Below, piece by piece: positions 50,404-59,092 of a stretch of 64,000 nt of DNA. Made by a program: the position numbers and the translations under genes. A model generated the notes under the pieces. The model worked only from the letters and a program-made list of their open reading frames with translations. It was not told the origin of the DNA and did not search any database. The DNA comes from Peptococcaceae bacterium CEB3 (lineage in GTDB: Bacteria; Bacillota; Desulfitobacteriia; Desulfitobacteriales; Desulfitobacteriaceae). The stretch is taken from the NCBI GenBank assembly GCA_001029295.1, contig LDXJ01000051.1, positions 1 through 64,000 of the forward strand, in the 5' to 3' direction. Positions within the stretch are counted from its first letter, which is position 1. Each line of letters starts with the position of its first letter.

Positions 50404-51567
50404 TCACTCAAATAAACTTGGTTGCTCAATCTTTTTCATCTCCGGCAATTCCGCTATTTTTTTGATTAAGCGCGTGGATAGCCCAACCCGCTCAGCTATT
50501 TCCTCATAATCTTCCAATGCTTCAGATAACATTTCTTTGGTCTTATCAATTGTTTCCTGTTCCGTAATCCTTAGAAGTTTTTTGAGAACATTTTCTGGCC
50601 GTGCACGCTCCTCCCTTGCTTTCCTTCGTCGGTCACTCTTTACCTTCGCAGCCACTTTTCGGAGATCGCTATCGTGTCTGACCTCAATTCCCTCCTGTGT
50701 ATCCTGGAGGTCCTTCAACATGTCCCGTGATTCCCGTTTCTCAATCCGAATATTTAGTGGCGTAACGGAAAATTTACAGAAATCGTATTCCCCGTAGCCT
50801 GTATCCCCGTGATGTTCGCTAAAATATAGTTCTTTCCGGTCAATTGGCGTAAGCCCTGGTTTAAATTTCTCCTTATTTTCATTTTCCTTGATCCATATTT
50901 CTGCGTCGGTTCTAGCTATTGATTTTTCAAATGTTTTGACGCCCTTAGTTACGCTCCGTTCCGTATGCTCAATTAAACCTTTCCGGTAATGCCTTTCCCG
51001 AAGTACATCGTAAAAAATATTTACCCTTTCGAGGTTTCTAGGCTGCTTGGTTATGGCACAAACGCCATTTTTGCAGTCTCTATTAATGCAATTCTCTACG
51101 ATAAACCTCGGCACATACTTCCTTTTCCGTCTGTCCCAGACCATATTTTCACAGAATCCGCTTTTAATGGTCAGTTCTAGGAAGGCGGCATTTTTAATCC
51201 TGTCCCATTCGTCCCACAGCTTTTCAATGCTTTGCTCGTAGTTGTAGGATTTATCCGTCTGGTGCAGTGTGCAGTTCCATCCCCAAAGGTTTACTGTAGT
51301 GTGTCGATATTGGCATGGCTTTTCATCGAAATAGGGGCAGCCGTATCGCGGATTATCGTTTTCTGGGCAGTAATCGACGCCCATGGAACTGCCGTGATTG
51401 TACGAGTTAATTCCTTGTTTGAGTAATCCACATGGCGCTTCCCATACTGTGCTTATGAGGAATTCTCGCGTGTATTCGAAGTCGTTCCAACTTGACCACT
51501 CGACATAATCCGGATGACTGTCTTTGGTGTAGCCAGCTTCGAGTAGGCGTTCAGTAAGCTTGTTCAT
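50404..51567 (-). CDS. Cys-rich hypothetical phage protein
   Basis: About 387 aa. N-terminal third with cysteine pairs (CPYFDEKPCQYRH, WGWNCTLH) and NCINRDCKNGVCAI, then a long basic/acidic helical C-terminal part (KVKSDRRRKAREERARPENV) with an HTH-like segment (YEEIAERVGLSTRLIKKIAE), ending PSLFE. ATG 51567 overlaps the previous stop in ATGA. Possibly a DNA-binding protein with a metal or iron-sulfur site. Not recognised. Confidence 0.6.
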   Translation of the reverse strand: MNKLTERLLEAGYTKDSHPDYVEWSSWNDFEYTREFLISTVWEAPCGLLKQGINSYNHGSSMGVDYCPENDNPRYGCPYFDEKPCQYRHTTVNLWGWNCTLHQTDKSYNYEQSIEKLWDEWDRIKNAAFLELTIKSGFCENMVWDRRKRKYVPRFIVENCINRDCKNGVCAITKQPRNLERVNIFYDVLRERHYRKGLIEHTERSVTKGVKTFEKSIARTDAEIWIKENENKEKFKPGLTPIDRKELYFSEHHGDTGYGEYDFCKFSVTPLNIRIEKRESRDMLKDLQDTQEGIEVRHDSDLRKVAAKVKSDRRRKAREERARPENVLKKLLRITEQETIDKTKEMLSEALEDYEEIAERVGLSTRLIKKIAELPEMKKIEQPSLFE

Positions 51568-51764
51568 AGTCCCTGACAAGGCCTCATGCCGAAGAAATCT
51601 TCTAGCCGGCCCCTAACCTCGTCGATTGATACCTCGTATTCCTGAGCTAGGCACTTCTCGCAGACCGGATTTTTATAGCCTAAAGCTTTACTGCAACGGA
51701 TATCCCATGATGTCAGTTCTTGGCCGCAGGAACAATACTGGCCTGTCTGCCTAATGCCTTTCAA
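51564..51764 (-). CDS. Small zinc-ribbon protein
   Basis: A 66-aa protein from a TTG at 51764 behind GGAGG. CSCG and CEKC form a four-Cys zinc ribbon, followed by an acidic helix (YEVSIDEVRGRLEDFFG). Overlaps the next gene in ATGA. Unknown function. Confidence 0.6.
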   Translation of the reverse strand: MKGIRQTGQYCSCGQELTSWDIRCSKALGYKNPVCEKCLAQEYEVSIDEVRGRLEDFFGMRPCQGL

Positions 51765-52060
51765 AGTAATGCACCTCCGCTCCTCAGAGTCTCATCTTCT
51801 CCATCTTCCGAGTCTTTTTGTGGAGAAACCCATATTGCTTCCGCATCCATCGTCCACACTCCCTCCGCGCTGGCCAGGAAGGCGTAGAGTGCTTGTTCTG
51901 CCATAACCTGAGCCGCAGCCGGTGGAACCATGTTTCCGATCTGCTCACGCCAGAAGGCGTCCGAATTGCCCGCGAGCTGGAGAGGCTTGCCCTGCACTGT
52001 AAGCGGAAGTCTCTGAATGACGGCGAGCTCAAATGTCGTCAGCGGAAGAAGAAAAGTTAT
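51761..52060 (-). pseudogene. C-terminal remnant of a C5-cytosine DNA methyltransferase
   Basis: The frame encodes LTTFELAVIQRLPLTVQG then AGNSDAFWREQIGNMVPPAA. This is the end of C5-cytosine methyltransferases: motif IX region and motif X IGNxVPP. The catalytic PC and ENV motifs are absent and the frame upstream becomes a Gly/Tyr/Cys repeat. Only about 95 meaningful residues remain, so it is a truncated relic or a detached domain. Confidence 0.6.
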
Positions 52061-52182
52061 CTCAAAGCGGCAACCATCGAAACACCCATCATAACCACAG
52101 TACCCATCATAACCACACAACCCACAACAAAGAGAACCTCTCCAACAGCTTTGAGAATAAATTCCCGCCTGGAATCGTCCAC
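52057..52182 (-). CDS. Small membrane protein (41 aa)
   Basis: GTG at 52182 with a strong AAGGAGG site gives 41 residues: charged start (MDDSRREFILKAVG) and one hydrophobic span (EVLFVVGCVVMMG, TVVMMGVSMVAAL). The span is coded by an 18-bp tandem repeat (GTGGTTATGATGGGTACT). It overlaps the start of the methyltransferase remnant in another frame. Holin-like size, but function unknown. Confidence 0.5.
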   Translation of the reverse strand: MDDSRREFILKAVGEVLFVVGCVVMMGTVVMMGVSMVAALR

Positions 52183-52207
52183 AATACTTGCCTCCTTAGC
52201 GCTACCC

Positions 52208-52564
52208 CTAAACCATTTCTATCGGCGGCACAGGCAACTTTTCATTCTGCGGACGCCACAGATGGAGAACGTACGGACGCATATTCGCGTACTGAGCTTT
52301 AGGCGGGTGATACTGGACGGCGTATTCGTCCTCCCGGAAGAAGATGCCCTTGATGAGCGCCATTTCATGCCAGGTACAAGAACTTTTTTCGTTGCTTATC
52401 GAAACGTGATCCCAGCCCCCTCCCCAACTGAAGATTACTAGGGATGGTTTCTTCCTCGTGGGAAGATACACAAACGCCCATCCCCCGTCTTCTCCAGTGT
52501 CCTGTATCATGACTTCTCGACGTCGGTTGATTTCCTCCAAGCTTTTCACGCTCTCTTCACCCAC
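52208..52564 (-). CDS. Phage protein (DUF7694-like)
   Basis: A 118-aa protein with WGGGWDHVSISNEKSSCTWHEM and IKGIFFREDEYAVQYHPPKA, ending in HLWRPQNE. The W-D-H-V-S-x-S / H-P-P / H-L-W-R-P pattern recalls a small phage family seen in many Siphoviridae accessory regions. Function unknown. Confidence 0.7.
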   Translation of the reverse strand: MGEESVKSLEEINRRREVMIQDTGEDGGWAFVYLPTRKKPSLVIFSWGGGWDHVSISNEKSSCTWHEMALIKGIFFREDEYAVQYHPPKAQYANMRPYVLHLWRPQNEKLPVPPIEMV

Positions 52565-52818
52565 TCTTTCTGCGACACTATTTCATCCATAAAATACCAC
52601 CGGAACAAAATCTTGCGCCTGAACTTGAAAAGATTACGCTCGCTGTAACCCATTTCGCGCGCTATGGTCGGTATTGTTTTGCCCTCCGTGTAACGTTTCA
52701 GGGCAAATTCTCGGCAGTCTTCGTCCAGCTTGGAGAAGAATTCATCCACCATGGCCCTGCGGGTCGGGCTCAGAAATCTGTAAAGCTCCAGTTCACTCGG
52801 GTTTTTTAGATAAGCCAT
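52546..52818 (-). CDS. Small HTH regulator (sigma region 4-like)
   Basis: A 90-aa protein with an HTH: FALKRYTEGKTIPTIAREMGYSERNLFKFRRKIL. The form resembles phage late regulators such as ArpU/RinA or a sigma-70 region 4 module. It could act on the 19-bp promoter element of the virion operons; that is inference only. Confidence 0.65.
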   Translation of the reverse strand: MAYLKNPSELELYRFLSPTRRAMVDEFFSKLDEDCREFALKRYTEGKTIPTIAREMGYSERNLFKFRRKILFRWYFMDEIVSQKEWVKRA

Positions 52819-53221
52819 GGTTACCCGCCGCCTTCCTAGAATGACGAGAGAGAGTAAGACTCTTACTAAGACTGCTCGCCATCTTTATTTTGAACTCCTC
52901 ATATCGGCGCCTCAAACCAGTGGTCATCTCTGAGGATTTTAGCAAATAAAAAGTCATTTTTCCCACACTTACCATTCTCTCAGAAACTCCGTCCCTCAAA
53001 GCGTGCCGCATTAACAATTCACTTGGTACCGGCTCCATTTCCATGACCTTACTTGCTTGGATTAAAGTCATGTACATGCGGTTCTGCGTGTACTTCTGCG
53101 CCCATTTCATGAGTTTTACCGGCGAGTAACTGCTCGGATTGAAGTAGTAGCAGCGATAAGGTGACACGTGATAATTTGCTATCACGCGACACTTTTCTAC
53201 GGCGCGATCGACTGCGCTCAT
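52793..53221 (-). CDS. Hypothetical protein of the replication operon
   Basis: 142 aa. ATG 53221 overlaps the helicase-loader stop (ATGA). Aromatic N-terminus (YHVSPYRCYYFNPSS) and a basic C-terminus rich in S/R/K. Not recognised. Confidence 0.6.
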   Translation of the reverse strand: MSAVDRAVEKCRVIANYHVSPYRCYYFNPSSYSPVKLMKWAQKYTQNRMYMTLIQASKVMEMEPVPSELLMRHALRDGVSERMVSVGKMTFYLLKSSEMTTGLRRRYEEFKIKMASSLSKSLTLSRHSRKAAGNHGLSKKPE

Positions 53222-54096
53222 ACCCCTTTACCTCCTCCCGCACGCTGTTTCCGGTAGTCGTCCCCGGGAACAGCAACCAGATCACACATTTCGCGAATCC
53301 GACTGGAAATCCGCTTCCCGATGAGATCCTCCAGGATGTCCGGCTGGCAGTTCGTTGTAACGATAATCGGCAGATCATTGCGATACCGATAGTCGAACAC
53401 GGTGAAGAGTTTCTCAGTCGCCCAATCGTTCCCTCCTTCCCTGTGCCTCTCGGCTCCCAAATCGTCCAGGATCAGAATGTCACACTGTTTGACCACTCGA
53501 AGCAGATCTGCCTCACTGCTTGACGCTGTCACGCTGTACGTAGCCCGAATAGTGTCTAGCAACTCAGGCACGTTCTGGAATATGCACGCCTTCCCTTGTT
53601 TCGTCAGCTGGTTAAAGATTGCCGCAGCTATATGGCTCTTCCCTACGCCTACCGGTCCTACCAGCATGAACCCCTTAACAATGTCACGACCGGCTTTAGC
53701 ATCCGCCAGGAATCGGTGTGCCCTTCTTAAGCCCGCTGACGTACCTGACTTGGGTTCAAAATCCTCCAGGGTCTTCGAGTTGAATTTCTTACCAACTGTC
53801 GACCAGCCGAAATAACTAGCTACCTGACGCTGCTTCTCATACTCTGTCGCCCTCCTGACTATTTCGTTGTGCCTATCAACGGAACAGGTGCATCGGCCTT
53901 TGAGGTACCGGCTTCCCCCTAAAGCCGGCAGAAACTCGACCAAGATTGGTTTCACTAGCTTCCCACAGTCCTCACACACGTACTCAAGCTCAACTGGATA
54001 CCGTTCAGCTGGATACCGCGAAACCTGCTCGCTCCCATGCTGAGGGATCATAGCTTGCTGCATCGTCATACCGAGGACGTCGCTTATCTTGTGCAT
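53218..54096 (-). CDS. DnaC/DnaI-like helicase loader
   Basis: 292-aa AAA+ protein that loads the replicative helicase. An N-terminal zinc-type motif (CEDCGKL...GRCTC) is followed by GPVGVGKSH (Walker A) and ILILDDLGAE (Walker B), then sensor IIVTTNCQP and SRIREMC (arginine finger region). Overlaps the end of the DnaD-like gene by 92 nt, a common pairing in Gram-positive phages. It points to theta-type replication using the host helicase. Confidence 0.9.
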   Translation of the reverse strand: MHKISDVLGMTMQQAMIPQHGSEQVSRYPAERYPVELEYVCEDCGKLVKPILVEFLPALGGSRYLKGRCTCSVDRHNEIVRRATEYEKQRQVASYFGWSTVGKKFNSKTLEDFEPKSGTSAGLRRAHRFLADAKAGRDIVKGFMLVGPVGVGKSHIAAAIFNQLTKQGKACIFQNVPELLDTIRATYSVTASSSEADLLRVVKQCDILILDDLGAERHREGGNDWATEKLFTVFDYRYRNDLPIIVTTNCQPDILEDLIGKRISSRIREMCDLVAVPGDDYRKQRAGGGKGV

Positions 54097-55351
54097 CCCG
54101 TGTCACTCCCTTCCCATTCTCACGTGCTGTCCTGCTTTCTGGTGGGTCTCGTCGCTTACTTCGCAATCGCTCTTTTTGGGCAGACCATTCCTCGTCTCTG
54201 GCCGTAATATCTGCCAGAGACATCACTCCGTGTGCAAGCCAATCACTCATGATTCCCCGTAGGTAGCTCACTTTGCGCTGGTTTTGCTCTGCGCACCGTT
54301 TCAGTCCCTCGCACACAAGTGTCTCTGGCATAGGACTCCCCGCAACTCGAAACTGAGTGCACCAATCGAGCACATCGTCAATCTCCGAAGGCGACAGCAT
54401 CCTGCCGAAATTCATTTCCGCAAAGGCGATGATTTCTTGCGAATCGTGACCTTTTTGCGAGTACGCCTCCTGACTAATCCATTCCTTGGCCTGTGATTGG
54501 TCTCCTAGCCCCTCAGTGGCTTGTAAAACATCCAACTCGTGTGGTTCATGGTCTGATTCCATTTTCGTCTCTAAGGCCACTAGAAGCTCCGTTGCGGTGT
54601 CCATGCATTTCGGCTTCTCAGCAAGTAGCAGGGGACTAACCGTGGCCACGTCGGGTATGCTCAAGCTATCAGGATGTGCAGGTTCCTTTGTGAGCCGTTC
54701 CCCCGATAAGGGGTTGATACAGCACACAGAGACCTCTGTCTCCACCGATTCACTAGGATCATCGACCTGTACGCTCTCCTTTGTGGGCCGTTCCCCCGTC
54801 ATCTCGGGTACTTCGGTGTCCGCAAAGACAGCTAGTCCCTCATCGTCCCTCGCGCGCGCACGCGCGTTATCATCATCATCCGTTATACTCTCTACTCTAC
54901 TCTTATCTACTCTAGCCCCTGTACGTGCATCGCACATGAGTTGAACGTGTTCGCCTTGTGCGTCACACGTTCGTTGCACACCTTTTCCCCGTGCTTTCCT
55001 CATGCGTTCCGCATTTGCTTGTCGGTTATCAATAAGCTTACCTGCGTACTCCATCCAATCATGAACAAGCAACCCGTTTTCCGTGCGCTCAACGAACCCA
55101 TGTGAGCCACCGTAACCACACTCGGTCAAAGCTTTCAGGAAAAGGTCAGGGTCTCCCTCCCAACCTGCTCCCTCAGCAATGTCCTGCCATTCGTACCGGG
55201 TAAGGTCGCCATCTTGAGCGTATTTGAGGCACCACCACCAGAAGATATGCAGGTGGCCAATCATCGTCGGCACCGATACATTCAAGAGCCTTGCCGCACG
55301 TCTGACCTTTGGGTGTGTCGCGATTTCTTCGTTTGACTTAATCCACGCCAT
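54005..55351 (-). CDS. Replication protein with N-terminal winged helix (DnaD-like organiser)
   Basis: 448 aa. The N-terminus (MAWIKSNEEIATHPKVRRAA) is typical of phage replication organisers that precede DnaC. The middle is acidic and repetitive (two GERPTKE/GERLTKE motifs). A C-terminal DnaD-type helical domain (SPSEIDDVLDWCTQFRV; KVSYLRGIMSDW) follows. Likely binds the element's origin and hands over helicase with the next gene's product. The exact subfamily is uncertain. Confidence 0.75.
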   Translation of the reverse strand: MAWIKSNEEIATHPKVRRAARLLNVSVPTMIGHLHIFWWWCLKYAQDGDLTRYEWQDIAEGAGWEGDPDLFLKALTECGYGGSHGFVERTENGLLVHDWMEYAGKLIDNRQANAERMRKARGKGVQRTCDAQGEHVQLMCDARTGARVDKSRVESITDDDDNARARARDDEGLAVFADTEVPEMTGERPTKESVQVDDPSESVETEVSVCCINPLSGERLTKEPAHPDSLSIPDVATVSPLLLAEKPKCMDTATELLVALETKMESDHEPHELDVLQATEGLGDQSQAKEWISQEAYSQKGHDSQEIIAFAEMNFGRMLSPSEIDDVLDWCTQFRVAGSPMPETLVCEGLKRCAEQNQRKVSYLRGIMSDWLAHGVMSLADITARDEEWSAQKERLRSKRRDPPESRTARENGKGVTRDAQDKRRPRYDDAASYDPSAWERAGFAVSS

Positions 55352-55436
55352 AAATACCCTCCTGAAAGTCCTTAGTCAGTCTTAGGGACACTATGGAAAT
55401 GTGTGACATGTGATAGAGTCTCACAGTATGCGCCAC

Positions 55437-55802
55437 CTACCTTTTGCCTTTTAGCAGTTCTAATACTTCGGGGTCACTCTCCGTTCCAGTAAGTTCTAAG
55501 AGGCCGAAGACGTCGTCTGCCTCGATAGTTGGCACGGTATCAGAGGTCTCGCCCACAGTCACAGCTTCACCGCCTCGAGGCGATGCGATGTCGCTCGGCG
55601 GGAACCACCGACACGATTCAGAGGCATTAAGCAGCTCAGGGATTGACACTCCCTCGCTCATGACCCTCCGGAGGGCCGCTTTTGCGACCCTCGCCCGTTT
55701 GCCTTTGCCAAACGAGTTCAACCAGTCCAAAATATCCCGGTCGAGTTCATCGAAGTGGAGATTCAGGCGATCCGAGACCGAAGTTTGTCCACTACTTGGC
55801 AT
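55437..55802 (-). CDS. ParR-like partition adaptor
   Basis: 121 aa overlapping the ParM gene's end by 11 nt, with GGAGGG before ATG 55802. The N-terminus (VSDRLNLHFDELDRDILDWL) resembles the ribbon-helix-helix start of ParR-type DNA-binding adaptors; the C-terminus is acidic, as expected for filament contact. The assignment rests mostly on position and size. Confidence 0.65.
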   Translation of the reverse strand: MPSSGQTSVSDRLNLHFDELDRDILDWLNSFGKGKRARVAKAALRRVMSEGVSIPELLNASESCRWFPPSDIASPRGGEAVTVGETSDTVPTIEADDVFGLLELTGTESDPEVLELLKGKR

Positions 55803-56865
55803 CCGCTTTCCCTCCAGCTAAAGCCAAACTGGCAGATAGCCTATTCCCTATGGCCGTAGCAAACACTGGGTTCTCAACAAGCTCTGATGAGAAACTTTCC
55901 GCGCCTAACAACTCTGCCAGACCAGGATAGAGTACTTGGCCGCCTCCGTCTGAGATAAACACGTTATCAATTTTCAGCCAGACATCCTGCCACTTCACTC
56001 GCAGCTTAGAGAGTATCTGCCGAGACAAAACCTTGAGCTCCTCCTCGCACATGCTCTTTATGGTCGATGCCCACCGGCCACCCAAAGAGCCCATGAACGC
56101 ATGGTCAATCTCATGCTCAGAAAAGTCGACCCCGGCATCCTGTGACAACCTATCAGACACACGCTTATGAGCCGTGGCAATGCCCAGTTCCAACGAACCC
56201 GAAAGCTCATCTACCGGCTTACCGTCGTTGAACAGAATGAATTCCGTCGTTCGGAAGCCCGGTCCTAGCAGGGCCTGATAACCGGAGAGCAGAGATACCT
56301 TCCCCTTCTGCTGGACCTCGCGTACAAACACCCCCAGACCCTCCGGGTATGCGCGGCAGCGGATGATCTGGATTGTCTTCGTGACTCCCCCAAGGGGACC
56401 AGAAAGAAAGTGTACCTCAAATGTGCCTGTTAATCCTTCCTCATACGCCGCCCTGAACCGCTTGTAATTCTTTACCGGCAGACTTACGGCCAAGTAAATG
56501 ACAGCCTTGTTCCCCGCGACACCCGCCGCTATGCCGGCCAGGAGAAGTGCAGTGGCCGTTTTGTTGGCTCCCTTGTCATCACTCCACTGAGTTAAGGGCT
56601 GGCCCTCACGCGCCGCCAGAGACCCGCAAAAGTAGTGCTCCTGGTGGTTTCCCCTTACGTCCTTGACGACGACATCCAGTGAATCAACCTGTTTGAACGC
56701 TAGCCCACTTTCAACTAAGGAGTCGGCCTTTTCCATGAGCTTTGCTATCTGGCGATCACCACCAGCGGCAACCAGTGACGGGTAACTGATCTCCATGTTC
56801 TCAAACGATATCTTTGTGTAGCCATTTCCGCAGTCCGCGCCAATAACCAGCAGTCCCGAATCCAC
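55792..56865 (-). CDS. parM: ParM-like actin ATPase for plasmid segregation
   Basis: About 357 aa. Actin-fold phosphate-1 motif VIGADCGNGYTKISF at the N-terminus, SYPSLVAAGG (ParM/StbA signature), adenosine region FISDGGGQVLYPG near the C-terminus and a final AEFF-like helix. The start is more likely the GTG at 56865 (GGAGG eight bases upstream) than the TTG at 56886. With the adaptor gene and upstream repeats it makes a type II partition locus, which implies a plasmid-like phase for the element. Confidence 0.85.
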   Translation of the reverse strand: MDSGLLVIGADCGNGYTKISFENMEISYPSLVAAGGDRQIAKLMEKADSLVESGLAFKQVDSLDVVVKDVRGNHQEHYFCGSLAAREGQPLTQWSDDKGANKTATALLLAGIAAGVAGNKAVIYLAVSLPVKNYKRFRAAYEEGLTGTFEVHFLSGPLGGVTKTIQIIRCRAYPEGLGVFVREVQQKGKVSLLSGYQALLGPGFRTTEFILFNDGKPVDELSGSLELGIATAHKRVSDRLSQDAGVDFSEHEIDHAFMGSLGGRWASTIKSMCEEELKVLSRQILSKLRVKWQDVWLKIDNVFISDGGGQVLYPGLAELLGAESFSSELVENPVFATAIGNRLSASLALAGGKADAK

Positions 56866-56889
56866 AGTGAATCCCTCCGTCCCCAATGA

Positions 56890-57015
56890 TTCATCTCTAC
56901 CATCTGTAACACCGAATGCACACTAACAACACACTGTTGTTACAGAACGAGGTTCATAGATAAGATAGACACAAACCTGTAACAAGGCTGACACATGTCC
57001 GTAACACAAGGTATA
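56890..57015. repeat. Repeat-rich region upstream of parM (candidate parC)
   Basis: Several copies of a CTGTAACA/TGTTACAG-type motif occur in both orientations (at about 56900, 56930, 56978 and 56996) in an AT-rich gap upstream of parM. ParR-type adaptors bind such iterons, and the region commonly doubles as the par promoter. Confidence 0.5.
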
Positions 57016-57022
57016 ATAGAAG

Positions 57023-57187
57023 CTATAGCCTGTGCCTCTTCGTCGTTCTGTCCCAAGGTCGCGGCCACTCGCTCTCTTTCATGGGCTGCTCCAGCTCTTC
57101 CTCCTCATCTGAATAATGGTCGAGATTGCCCACAAACAGTAACATGATAGCCGCCATGAGAATGAATATCTCGAGTACCTTAATCAT
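57023..57187 (-). CDS. Small membrane protein (54 aa)
   Basis: ATG at 57187 with AAAGGGG upstream. N-terminal span (KVLEIFILMAAIMLLFVGNL), then an acidic stretch (DEEEELEQ) and a basic end (RPWDRTTKRHRL). Unknown role. Directly upstream of the par region. Confidence 0.6.
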   Translation of the reverse strand: MIKVLEIFILMAAIMLLFVGNLDHYSDEEEELEQPMKESEWPRPWDRTTKRHRL

Positions 57188-57214
57188 CCGTAAATCCCCT
57201 TTCTCCTTCGGTTT

Positions 57215-57883
57215 TCAGTAGCTCTGGGTTATCATGAATTCTGCGTTATGTCGTTGTCCCGAGATGTTCTCAAACTCTATGACCCAGACGTAGGGATTTA
57301 CGGCCCATCTGAATCCCCTTTTGGAGTTGAGCCTATCCCACAGGACCCGGAATTCCTCCCTAGACTCGACCCCTTCTTTGCGAGCGTCCACATCTGTGAT
57401 ATCTTGCAACCTTTGCACTCGCACATCTCTTACGGAGAGGAAGACTCGAGCCGCTTTACAGGGCATGAAGATGGACGGATGCCAATGTGCCCCAGCCACA
57501 CGGTCTGTTGCACGATAGTTGTAACACCCTTCCTCATCTGACTGGTATGGACATCTGTAACTAAGCAGATCTCCTTCGCACGACTCGCATAGGACGTGCT
57601 CCCAGGTCTCCCGTACCCACAGGGTATCCCCGCGGCGCCAACGGCAGTGAACGGGTTTTGTTCTTTGGTTCCAGACTCCGCCACGTCCCCTGCTATACAG
57701 CACATAGCCACTCTCAGGCACATCGGTGCAATAATGCCCTAAAGACGTTACTGAGCTATTAAAGTCAAATTGTTCACCATTGGCGCAAGGCTTCCATTTT
57801 ACGACTCTTCTCGTCATCGTTTTTCGCCCTTCGAGAATGGCCAAAACCATCTCAGAAGAGAAGAGAATAGGCTGCTTACTCAC
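57215..57883 (-). CDS. ASCH-domain protein
   Basis: 222 aa from a GTG behind GGAGGG. FSSEMVLAILEGRKTMTRRVV is the hallmark N-terminus of phage ASCH proteins (PUA-like RNA/base-modification fold). It also has WRRGDTLWVRETW, a Cys pair CESCEG and the C-terminal VNPYVWVIEFE strand. Probably binds nucleic acid or modified bases. Common in phage accessory regions. Confidence 0.85.
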   Translation of the reverse strand: MSKQPILFSSEMVLAILEGRKTMTRRVVKWKPCANGEQFDFNSSVTSLGHYCTDVPESGYVLYSRGRGGVWNQRTKPVHCRWRRGDTLWVRETWEHVLCESCEGDLLSYRCPYQSDEEGCYNYRATDRVAGAHWHPSIFMPCKAARVFLSVRDVRVQRLQDITDVDARKEGVESREEFRVLWDRLNSKRGFRWAVNPYVWVIEFENISGQRHNAEFMITQSY

Positions 57884-57946
57884 TGTAATCCCTCCATATT
57901 TGTACTGAACTTTGTGGCAGCGCTTAGGTCTTACCCCTGTACTTTC

Positions 57947-58525
57947 TCATTTTCCTACTCCCTTTCTGTTTCTTTCCTTTTCCCAAGCCAACGGCGTGAA
58001 TATAGTTTCGCCCTTCAATTTGTCTGTGCAATAAACAAATGTTCCTTTACCCATATCACCCAATAAGCCATAGATTTTCCAGTCGCATTTACCGTCTTTG
58101 GTCCCCTTAAGTGGTTGCCCACTATTGCAAGTGTAGGGATTTGTGGATATTCCCCCACATCTAGGACATCTAAATCCACCCTCTCCGATGCTTCGAAGCA
58201 TTGCTTTAACTGTGTTAAATACGCGTACATTATCACCTTTGATTTCTGGTTGATTAGACTCTTGGTAATAATTCATGTACCAGTAACTACGACGAGATTC
58301 CCATGAATCAAGGATGTCTTCCCAATTCAGCCCTAGCCTTTGCCCGTATTGTTTGGATCGGTCTATTATCCATTTGAACTTGTCGCAGTAATCATTGAAA
58401 CAAGCTTTCCCATCTTTGCGCCGGTTTGGATTGTTACAACCGTCCGGGTTAAAGCAACCACAGCCGCCTTGATTGCAGTCCACTTCAACCGAAGCTTTTA
58501 GTTTTTCGTAACCCGTTAATTCCAT
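57947..58525 (-). CDS. Cys-rich hypothetical protein
   Basis: 192 aa. N-terminal cysteine cluster (CNQGGCGCFNPDGC...C...C) and a zinc ribbon (CPRCGG...C...C) in the second half. GGAGG precedes the ATG at 58525. Shares the cysteine-dense style of the gene at 50404 but I see no alignment. Function unknown. Confidence 0.6.
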   Translation of the reverse strand: MELTGYEKLKASVEVDCNQGGCGCFNPDGCNNPNRRKDGKACFNDYCDKFKWIIDRSKQYGQRLGLNWEDILDSWESRRSYWYMNYYQESNQPEIKGDNVRVFNTVKAMLRSIGEGGFRCPRCGGISTNPYTCNSGQPLKGTKDGKCDWKIYGLLGDMGKGTFVYCTDKLKGETIFTPLAWEKERNRKGVGK

Positions 58526-58554
58526 AATGCAGACCTCCTAGCTCAATCCGACTT

Positions 58555-58812
58555 TCATATCGCCCTCACCCGCGACCACTCATGCTTACAGTCAGCAATG
58601 CTTCCCAACGCCAGGAACCTCCAGAACAAAGCCTCCTCCTTGCGTCGCATCCTTCGGCCATAACCTGTATCGTGAGACCACGAAGCACCCTTGGGATCCC
58701 TTGTCAGGATGATGTCCACACTCAATGGGCCTCCCTCTTCATAAGCGCCGCAAAGACAGAACATGACCTCACGAGCTCCGACACCTGGACTGTGCTTGTA
58801 AATCAGAATCAT
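58555..58812 (-). CDS. Hypothetical protein
   Basis: 85 aa, MILIYKHSPGVGAREVMFCL, ending CKHEWSRVRAI. GAGAGGGG precedes the start. No recognised family. First gene of the long leftward run; the gap 58813-59092 to the right separates it from rightward genes. A 25-codon hydrophobic frame at about 58880-58954 on the minus strand is too weak to call. Confidence 0.5.
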   Translation of the reverse strand: MILIYKHSPGVGAREVMFCLCGAYEEGGPLSVDIILTRDPKGASWSHDTGYGRRMRRKEEALFWRFLALGSIADCKHEWSRVRAI

Positions 58813-59092
58813 TCCCCTCTCAACCTCACTTCCTGCGTCTTCTATCGCTCATCTCGCTTGGCGCGTTAAGCGTCAGTCTAACAGTCCAGATCATCAATCC
58901 ATGCTAGGCCAATCCACGCTAGGCCTAAGATTATCGCCGCCGCTATCACAGTCATTCTCGCATACCACTCCTTCTTATCGGTCTTCCCACTTATTTCCCT
59001 ATATTGGGGCTCACAAGCAGGAGCCCGAAGATTTTCCGGAGAAAAGATTAAGTTTATGGCCGATGAGAGAAAAAGCAAAGGGAGGCCAAACC

